NCBI GenBank assembly: GCA_028697515.1
Contig: JAQVEY010000125.1
Location: 1-6,946 of the forward strand
Origin: Bacteroidales bacterium
GTDB taxonomy: Bacteria; Bacteroidota; Bacteroidia; Bacteroidales; ML635J-15
DNA length: 6,946 bases
Direction of reading: 5' to 3'
This document shows positions 1 to 4,610 of the stretch, piece after piece. Position 1 is the stretch's first letter, and every line of letters starts with the position of its first letter. The translations under genes and the position numbers were made by a program. The notes below the pieces were generated by a model. That model did not search any database and had not been told where the DNA came from. It worked only from the letters and a program-made list of their open reading frames with translations.

Positions 1-830
1 TATTTATTTTTAATAAAAACACTTTGGAAAATGCACTTAACAAAAACCTAAGTGCAGGCGTTTGCTTTACAGCGGATATGTTTGTTACATCCAACAGTAT
101 TTTTGAATTATTATCTAAAATAGACTTTCGTAATTATACTGAAATATGGACGAACCCAGACATTTATCCAAACCTTCCACAGAAATATCAAGATTTATGT
201 AGTGGGGTAAAGCTTTTTACTGACGGAGCAATTGGAGCATCGAGCGCAGCTATAAAAGAATATAAGTCATTTGAAAAAGGATTATTGATATATAATGATA
301 CGAATTTTAGAGAAAAACTCGAAGAAATTTTAGAATTCAAGAAAGATATTGCCATTCATTGCATCGGAGATATTGCAATAGAACAGGTTATTAGTACTCT
401 CAAAGCAACTTACAAAAACAATCAAGGTATAAATATAAGATTGGAACATGCTCAATTCATAACAAAACAACAAGCATATCTTGCAAAAGATCTTGGATTA
501 ATTTTAAGTATGCAACCTAACTTTAATATGGACTCAGTAATATATTCTGACAGATTAACTCAACAGTATTGCGAAGCAAACAATCCATTCAGAATGTTGA
601 TAGATGATATAGGATTCGTCCCTGGTAAAGATTTGATATTTGGTTCAGATGGTATGCCTACTGGAATTGCCGGTGCTTTACAAGACAGTCTCTTCCCCCC
701 TGTTTCCGGGCAAAAAATCAGTCTTGATGAATTTGTTTCAGCTTATTGTACAAATGATTTTGAAAAAGGATATATAAACGTACATATTGATAATCTAAAG
801 AAAAAAGTTATTACTGAAGTTATTATTTAA
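1..830 (+). CDS. Amidohydrolase family 3 (YtcJ-like) metal-dependent hydrolase, 5' end missing
   Basis: The reading frame is open from the left edge (first whole codon at base 3), so the gene starts outside the window; a TTG at 24 is not a credible start. About 276 C-terminal residues are present. Family motifs appear in the expected order: KLFTDGAIGASSAA (K codon at 210), the metal-ligand-like HCIGD (H codon at 357), RLEHAQ (H codon at 447), SMQPNFNMDS, and FGSDGMPTG (D codon at 648). These fit the TIM-barrel amidohydrolases that cleave amide, ester or formyl groups; the substrate cannot be read from the sequence. The C-terminus is short: after the SDG motif and the helix SLDEFVSAYCTND only about 23 residues remain, where relatives usually have a longer stretch with a Gly-x-x-ADxVVL-type motif returning to the beta-sandwich. 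The gene ends tail to tail with the pseudouridine synthase, overlapping it by 8 bp. The family call is firm; the specificity is unknown. Confidence 0.85.
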   Translation, partial: FIFNKNTLENALNKNLSAGVCFTADMFVTSNSIFELLSKIDFRNYTEIWTNPDIYPNLPQKYQDLCSGVKLFTDGAIGASSAAIKEYKSFEKGLLIYNDTNFREKLEEILEFKKDIAIHCIGDIAIEQVISTLKATYKNNQGINIRLEHAQFITKQQAYLAKDLGLILSMQPNFNMDSVIYSDRLTQQYCEANNPFRMLIDDIGFVPGKDLIFGSDGMPTGIAGALQDSLFPPVSGQKISLDEFVSAYCTNDFEKGYINVHIDNLKKKVITEVII

Positions 831-1752
831 ACAATTTCTGGAATTCGTCTGGAATTTTACTTTCAAATCTCATTTTTTCCTTGCTCACAGGGTGCACAAT
901 ACCCAAAATCCAAGCATGTAAACCAATTCTTCCAATTGGATTTTCATGTGAACCATATTTTTCGTCACCAACTATCGGTGCTCCTATATCACTGAGCTGT
1001 ACTCTAATTTGATTTTTTCGACCTGTATCAAGTTGTACTTCCAGTAAAGAATAGTTATTTATAGCTTTTACAGTTTTATAATGAGTAATAGCTAATTTAC
1101 CTTTTTCGTGATCATTAGTGGAATAGACTTTATATACTTTATTTTCAGCCAAATATGAGCTAATTGTTCCATCTTTTTTCTTTATTACTCCTGATACTAT
1201 GGCAATGTACTTTCGTTCAAAAACCATCTCTTTCCAGTTATCTTTTAAAATTGCTTGAATTTCAGGTTTTAAGGCAAACATCATTACCCCCGAGACTCTG
1301 CCATCAAGCCTGTGAACAGGATATATTTTTCTTCCGTTTTTCTTTTTAATATAATCCGACATTATATCATAAGCACTTGTATGTTCCTCTTTGTATGCCG
1401 GAACCGACAAAACGCCACAAGGTTTATCTATTACAATAATAAAGTCATCTTCATAAAATATTTTAATACCGCTTAAATCTTTTCTCTCATAAATTATTCC
1501 GGGAAAAATTTCAATCTTATCTCCGGGTTTTAGTTTTTTTGTAGCCGATGTCTCAATAGTTTGATTAATCTCAACATTTTTGTTTTTTAACCAAGACTTA
1601 AGTTTGTTTCGACTCTTTTCAGGAAACTTCTTTAGCAGGAATTCAAGCAAACCGCATTCTTGATCAACAAAAAAATGTTTGTTTACAGGATGAAAAGCCT
1701 TAGGTGTATTAACTTTTCCTGATCTCGTACTATCAGAATTTAAACTATCCAT
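823..1752 (-). CDS. RluA-family RNA pseudouridine synthase with N-terminal S4 domain
   Basis: This cytoplasmic enzyme of 309 residues isomerises uridine to pseudouridine in rRNA or tRNA. An S4 RNA-binding domain lies at about residues 35-84 (SRNKLKSWLKNKNVEIN ... LKPGDKIEI). The catalytic domain follows: DDFIIVIDKPCGVLSVP at about 102-118, the catalytic-loop motif HRLDGRVSG at 147-155 with the presumed nucleophile D150, RKYIAIVSG at 180-188, and TGRKNQIRV with GDEKYG at about 243-267. The TGRKNQIRV form and the ENKVYKVYS segment match the type common in Bacteroidales. The loop is unusual: relatives normally have HRLD followed by a basic or other large residue and then TSG, whereas here it reads G-R-V-S-G. 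The Asp and Arg expected for catalysis remain. ATG at 1750-1752 is the first in-frame start and gives a full-length protein. The exact RNA target (rluA, rluC, rluD or truC type) cannot be assigned. The gene lies 109 bp downstream of the YceI-like gene on the same strand. Confidence 0.93.
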   Translation of the reverse strand: MDSLNSDSTRSGKVNTPKAFHPVNKHFFVDQECGLLEFLLKKFPEKSRNKLKSWLKNKNVEINQTIETSATKKLKPGDKIEIFPGIIYERKDLSGIKIFYEDDFIIVIDKPCGVLSVPAYKEEHTSAYDIMSDYIKKKNGRKIYPVHRLDGRVSGVMMFALKPEIQAILKDNWKEMVFERKYIAIVSGVIKKKDGTISSYLAENKVYKVYSTNDHEKGKLAITHYKTVKAINNYSLLEVQLDTGRKNQIRVQLSDIGAPIVGDEKYGSHENPIGRIGLHAWILGIVHPVSKEKMRFESKIPDEFQKLFK

Positions 1753-1808
1753 GATAAATTTTTTTGCAAGTTACAATTAATTTGAGTAGGATAATTCAAT
1801 AATGTTTC

Positions 1809-1827
1809 AAACTAAATTGATTAGTTT
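1809..1827. repeat. Small palindrome (7-bp stem, 5-nt loop) between the YceI-like and RluA-family genes
   Basis: AAACTAA at 1809-1815 and TTAGTTT at 1821-1827 are perfect inverted copies around a 5-nt loop. On the minus strand the structure lies about 35 nt beyond the stop of the YceI-like gene, but no T-run follows in that direction and the stem has only one G-C pair, so it is a weak terminator candidate. It could equally be a protein-binding dyad upstream of the pseudouridine synthase gene. It may also be chance in AT-rich DNA. Confidence 0.25.
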
Positions 1828-1861
1828 TTACATAAAGTCTAAAAGAAGAGGTTTTGCCTAT

Positions 1862-2542
1862 CTATAAACTAACTGTATCAGTTTTTTCAACCATAGTATC
1901 AAAAACCAAATTAAAACTGAAATTTATTTTGTCATAATTAACATTTTCGGGTTTAGGCTGTTTTAACAAATCCCAATCAGATGTTTGCATTAAATAATCT
2001 GCTTTAAAAAATAGATTTGAATTTTCGTCTATATCAATTTGTGCTGGGAATTCTATATCCATAGTTTTATCGTTTAATGTTAAACTTCCCTTTGCTAAAT
2101 AATTGATATCAGATATGCTATCTTTTATAAAACTTTGTATAGTTAATTTAGCTGGCGGATAGGTTTCATTAACAAAGAAGCTTTCCTCTTCATCGCTATA
2201 AAAACGAGTTAGTGATAAATCAATTTCAATAATCCCTGATTCAATTATATCATCAATCACTATTATGTTACCTCCTGTAATTACAGATTCTCCTGAAGTT
2301 TCCAACTGAACATTGTCAAGACTAACATCAGCGTATACACCAAACACCTTGAGCTTTTTAGTAATATGAATATAATCAACATTTCGAACCCATTTCAGAC
2401 TACTTAATTCAGTATTTAAATTATATGTCTTAGTAACTCTTATTACCGGTTTATTTTTATCAGATGTACCCTGACTTGAACATGCATGACAAAAAACTGC
2501 CACAAGAAACATAAGTAAATAATAAAATCTATTATTTTTCAT
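1862..2542 (-). CDS. YceI-like domain lipoprotein
   Basis: A 226-residue exported protein. Residues 1-20 form a signal peptide (MKNNRF, then a hydrophobic stretch to FCHA) followed by C21, the likely lipidation site; Cys at -3 and His at -2 make the lipobox weak. The rest, about 37-215, follows the YceI pattern: YNLNTELSSLKW at the start, GGNIIVID in the middle, FFVNETYPPAKLTI where the family has FFDVEKYPTAxFxI, then YLAKGSLTLNDKTMDIEFPA in place of the usual GxLTIxGxTxxVxFP, and a final TSDWDL. YceI proteins are lipocalin-like beta-barrels that bind isoprenoid or other lipid chains in the periplasm. The sequence is divergent and rich in Asp, Glu and Ile, so ligand binding is inferred only. 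It lies 75 bp downstream of the anti-sigma-like gene on the same strand and may belong to that transcript or use its own promoter. The 5' ATG is the only one placing the signal peptide correctly. Confidence 0.75.
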   Translation of the reverse strand: MKNNRFYYLLMFLVAVFCHACSSQGTSDKNKPVIRVTKTYNLNTELSSLKWVRNVDYIHITKKLKVFGVYADVSLDNVQLETSGESVITGGNIIVIDDIIESGIIEIDLSLTRFYSDEEESFFVNETYPPAKLTIQSFIKDSISDINYLAKGSLTLNDKTMDIEFPAQIDIDENSNLFFKADYLMQTSDWDLLKQPKPENVNYDKINFSFNLVFDTMVEKTDTVSL

Positions 2543-2565
2543 TTTAATTTGTTGGTTGATTTATG

Positions 2566-2573
2566 CAAATATA
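2566..2573 (-). promoter_or_regulatory. Candidate Bacteroidota -7 box (TAnnTTTG) for the YceI-like lipoprotein gene
   Basis: Read on the minus strand, bases 2573 to 2566 are TATATTTG, a full match to the TAnnTTTG -7 element of the Bacteroidota primary sigma factor. Transcription would start near 2559-2562, leaving a leader of about 20 nt before the ATG at 2542. No TTG-type -33 element sits at the usual distance, so the assignment rests on the -7 box alone. Confidence 0.35.
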
Positions 2574-2585
2574 TGAAATTTTCAC

Positions 2586-2602
2586 AAACTATATAAACTA
2601 TA
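2586..2602. repeat. Tandem direct repeat of AAACTATA upstream of the YceI-like gene
   Basis: AAACTATA occurs at 2586-2593 and again at 2595-2602, a 9-bp period. The pair occupies the region where the -33 element and an operator would lie relative to the candidate -7 box at 2566-2573. It could bind a regulator, or be chance in an AT-rich spacer. Confidence 0.35.
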
Positions 2603-2617
2603 ACAAAAATTTACCAA

Positions 2618-3808
2618 CTAAAAGTCGGTATTTTGACAATAACTGTTTTCTTTAATAATACTGTCTGTTATCAAATGTGTTTCAAACAATTCTTCAATTT
2701 CGTAAACACTTACATCATCAATATAATAATATGCATAGTTAAATTTCGAATTACCGTTTTGCATTATATAGTTTGTTGAATAATTATTATAAAAGTTCCC
2801 GATTGTCAAATATTTCTCTCCGCCCTGTGCCTCATAAATACCTTCAACAGCAACCCATGATGTTTGATTTGTGAGGAATTGACCTGAAGAATTTTCTACA
2901 ACAGGTATTAAATCTAAAACTTCTTTTGTGTTAATTCGAACTTTCGAATTAGTCAGACAAGCACCAATTGCATCTACAGCAAACCGCGAATTTGATGAAT
3001 TACAGACATAAAATCTGATTCGGTATTTCTGACCATTAACCAGTTCTGTCTTTAATTCAGTTTGAATATATTCACGATAAATAACAGGTTTTTCTCCAGT
3101 AATTTTATTATCCCTAGTAAAGTTCTGCCTTAGTATAATACCACAATAGGCATTACCTGTTCTAGCACGTATTTTACCGGCAAAATTTTGAGGAACTCCA
3201 GCTTCTCCGTTGCAACATGAATTAAAATAGTCTGGCGTTCCCTTGCTAGGCACATCCCAATAAGGTATCAGTTTTTTTTCAGGTTTTCCTACAATCCCTT
3301 TCGGACAAACTGAATATTCCTCAAACGAAGGGTTATTGACAAGATTTTCACCTTTTTCGACAATTAGCAAAATACTCTTAAAAGCAAATATTCCAGAATT
3401 ATTTAAGTTATATTTATTCTCAATAGTTTTAACCTCTTTTTCTACATTTTTTGGAATAACCAATCGATTTTCGTTTGATATTACAGTTTCTTTGATATCC
3501 TCATAAACATCATCATCATTATCGGTGTATACAGGAGATATTTCATAAGAATTTTCTAAAACGGTATCAATGATTTCATTATCAATTACAGGTCGTTCAA
3601 TTCCTGCCACATGATATTTCTGATCAGTTCCACTAGTCAGATTAACCAGAAACAAGGCTATTCCGAAAGATAAAATCAGAAAAATAGCTAAAAAGAAGCG
3701 TTTTCTGTCAGAATCTGATGATAATTCTTTTACAACCGTAGGCCATACATCGGGAGCTTCTAATACCGGCAATTCTTCTATTGCTTTTTGTAGTTTAGTA
3801 TCTTTCAT
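2618..3808 (-). CDS. Membrane-spanning anti-sigma-like protein with extracytoplasmic ligand-binding-like domain
   Basis: A 396-residue protein starting at ATG 3806-3808, which gives a 14-bp overlap with the sigma gene. An ATG at 3853 is in frame but would overlap it by 59 bp and add 15 residues without family character. Residues 1-36 are cytoplasmic and carry KLQKAIEELPVLEAPDVW, a motif typical of short Bacteroidota proteins encoded just after ECF sigma genes. No zinc-binding HxxxCxxC motif is present. Residues 38-56 form one transmembrane helix after DRKR, so the rest lies in the periplasm. After an acidic linker (about 60-150), residues 155-370 form a beta-rich module: NLVNNPSFEEYSVCP, GTPDYFNSC, a GKIRARTGNAYCGI segment, REYIQTELKTELVNGQKYRIRFYV, GGEKYLTIGNF and YYIDDVSVYE. 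This jelly-roll, carbohydrate-binding-like module is seen in Bacteroidota surface proteins, often next to OmpA domains. Six cysteines in it could form disulfides. A role as sensor and sigma antagonist is inferred from position and topology; the ligand is unknown. Confidence 0.78.
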   Translation of the reverse strand: MKDTKLQKAIEELPVLEAPDVWPTVVKELSSDSDRKRFFLAIFLILSFGIALFLVNLTSGTDQKYHVAGIERPVIDNEIIDTVLENSYEISPVYTDNDDDVYEDIKETVISNENRLVIPKNVEKEVKTIENKYNLNNSGIFAFKSILLIVEKGENLVNNPSFEEYSVCPKGIVGKPEKKLIPYWDVPSKGTPDYFNSCCNGEAGVPQNFAGKIRARTGNAYCGIILRQNFTRDNKITGEKPVIYREYIQTELKTELVNGQKYRIRFYVCNSSNSRFAVDAIGACLTNSKVRINTKEVLDLIPVVENSSGQFLTNQTSWVAVEGIYEAQGGEKYLTIGNFYNNYSTNYIMQNGNSKFNYAYYYIDDVSVYEIEELFETHLITDSIIKENSYCQNTDF

Positions 3809-4325
3809 AACCGTATATTTTTTGTAAGATTGACTGCAATTTTTTCTTAGCATAATGAAGCTGAGACTTAGAAGTTCCTTCGCTGATTTTTAACATAATG
3901 GAAATTTCTCGATGCGAATATCCCTCTACTTCGTATAGTACAAAAACACTGCGATATCCTTCATCAAGCATTAAGATAGCTTTATGCAATTCATCTCCGC
4001 TTATTTCAGAATCAAATTCAACCGGCTCTTGCAGATTAATCGAAATTTCCTCAAATCTGAGTTTTTTAAGTTTTCGGATAGCTCTTCTTACCATAATTGT
4101 CTTTATCCATGCCCCCAAACTTGATTCAGCCCGAAAAGCATCTATACATCTAAAAACTTCGATAAATCCCTCTTGCAAAGCATCTTTAGCATCATCATAA
4201 TTTCCACAAATCCTAAAACAAACAGAATACATTGCATCTTTGTACAAGTCGTATATCTGTTTTTGTGAGTCTCTGTCATCTTTCAGACAACCATCAATCA
4301 ATATTTGCAGGTTTGGTACTTCCAT
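3795..4325 (-). CDS. ECF-type RNA polymerase sigma factor (sigma-70 family)
   Basis: At 176 residues this has the usual length of an extracytoplasmic-function sigma factor, with regions 2 and 4 only. Region 2 spans about residues 24-88: LYKDAMYSVCFRICGNYDDAKDALQEGF binds core RNA polymerase, and FRAESSLGAWIKTIMVRRAIR covers the -10-recognising part. A linker at 89-111 leads to region 4 at about 112-166, where LDEGYRSVFVLYEVEGYSH and the helix-turn-helix HREISIMLKISEGTSKSQL contact the -35 element. The ATG at 4323-4325 places the N-terminus as expected for the family. It is the first gene of a leftward group and overlaps the anti-sigma-like gene by 14 bp, suggesting translational coupling, and the two products probably work as a pair. 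A candidate promoter lies about 105 bp upstream. Its regulon cannot be read here; neighbouring envelope genes are plausible targets. Confidence 0.94.
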   Translation of the reverse strand: MEVPNLQILIDGCLKDDRDSQKQIYDLYKDAMYSVCFRICGNYDDAKDALQEGFIEVFRCIDAFRAESSLGAWIKTIMVRRAIRKLKKLRFEEISINLQEPVEFDSEISGDELHKAILMLDEGYRSVFVLYEVEGYSHREISIMLKISEGTSKSQLHYAKKKLQSILQKIYGYERY

Positions 4326-4428
4326 TTGTTTTAAAGTGCAGTCATCTATAAAAAAAGTTGTATGAACTTATAATAATAACGATTTTTTTTTAATCTTGAT
4401 ATAAAAGGAGAAATGTTTTTATCCTTAC

Positions 4429-4436
4429 CAAATTTA
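4429..4436 (-). promoter_or_regulatory. Candidate -7 box (TAnnTTTG) for the sigma/anti-sigma operon
   Basis: On the minus strand, bases 4436 to 4429 read TAAATTTG, a full match to the Bacteroidota -7 consensus. The transcript would start near 4422-4425 and carry a leader of about 100 nt before the sigma ATG. No TTG element is visible 18-21 bp upstream, so the promoter may be weak, activator-dependent, or not real. Confidence 0.4.
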
Positions 4437-4470
4437 ATATTCTAAACTGAAATAAAAATTAAAAAATAAA

Positions 4471-4499
4471 TTGCGGATAAAATATTTATAATATTTTTG
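4471..4499 (+). promoter_or_regulatory. Candidate Bacteroidota promoter (TTG, 18-bp spacer, TATTTTTG) for the lipase gene
   Basis: TTG at 4471-4473 is followed after 18 bp by TATTTTTG at 4492-4499. This matches the TTG / TAnnTTTG pattern of the Bacteroidota housekeeping sigma factor, whose usual spacer is about 19-21 bp. The transcript would begin near 4503-4507, giving a leader of about 105 nt. This is the best promoter match in the window because both elements are present. Confidence 0.55.
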
Positions 4500-4506
4500 C
4501 TATAAG

Positions 4507-4532
4507 TAACAATTCTTCAAATAGTATTGTTA
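4507..4532. promoter_or_regulatory. Dyad TAACAAT-N12-ATTGTTA at the predicted start of the lipase transcript
   Basis: TAACAAT at 4507-4513 and ATTGTTA at 4526-4532 are perfect inverted copies separated by 12 bp. Their centres are 19 bp apart, close to two helical turns, as expected for a dimeric DNA-binding protein. The site lies immediately after the predicted promoter, where a bound protein could block transcription. In RNA it would form a 7-bp AT-rich stem. Either role is inferred. Confidence 0.4.
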
Positions 4533-4554
4533 ACCATAAAGATGTCAATTTAAT

Positions 4555-4576
4555 TATATTCCTTTCTGGGAATATA
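4555..4576 (+). promoter_or_regulatory. Leader hairpin (8-bp stem, 6-nt loop) upstream of the lipase gene
   Basis: TATATTCC at 4555-4562 pairs perfectly with GGAATATA at 4569-4576 around a 6-nt loop. It ends 34 nt before the lipase ATG, inside the predicted untranslated leader. No T-run follows, so it is not an intrinsic terminator. It may affect mRNA stability or translation, or have no function; the stem has only two G-C pairs. Confidence 0.35.
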
Positions 4577-4610
4577 TAAAATTGAAAAAATAGAAACAAA
4601 TATTAGAAAT

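Larger units (their letters stand above)
4326..4610. other. Divergent intergenic region between sigma-factor gene and lipase gene
   Basis: The longest gene-free stretch of the window (285 bp) and very AT-rich. It holds a -7 box for each direction (listed separately), a dyad, a leader hairpin, and a run of nine T at 4383-4391 in the presumed leader of the sigma gene. The longest short frames I checked are about 10 codons, and I saw no RNA gene. Confidence 0.7.

Noticed and set aside
742..830. A frameshift that would restore a full C-terminus to the amidohydrolase
   Set aside because: Sequence beyond 830 is the intact pseudouridine synthase gene on the other strand, so no missing C-terminal coding sequence is there to be restored.
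1164..1349. Open frame of 61 codons on the plus strand
   Set aside because: It lies wholly inside the pseudouridine synthase gene on the opposite strand, has no family resemblance, and its composition is that of an antisense shadow.
2551..2618. GTTGGT and ACCAAC inverted pair in the gap upstream of the YceI-like gene
   Set aside because: Only 6 bp long, separated by 56 bp, and one copy overlaps the stop codon of the anti-sigma-like gene; it is expected by chance.
3809..3853. Longer start for the anti-sigma-like gene at ATG 3853
   Set aside because: It would add 15 residues (MLRKNCSQSYKKYTV) and a 59-bp overlap with the sigma gene. The start at 3808 gives the MKDTKLQKAIEELP N-terminus typical of such proteins.
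3898..4200. Open frame of 100 codons on the plus strand
   Set aside because: It is antisense to the sigma factor gene, is Ser/Ile rich with no domain pattern, and the sigma gene is unmistakable.
4481..4495. AATATT-TAT-AATATT symmetric motif overlapping the rightward promoter
   Set aside because: Very low complexity in AT-rich DNA, each half is itself palindromic, and it adds nothing beyond the promoter match.
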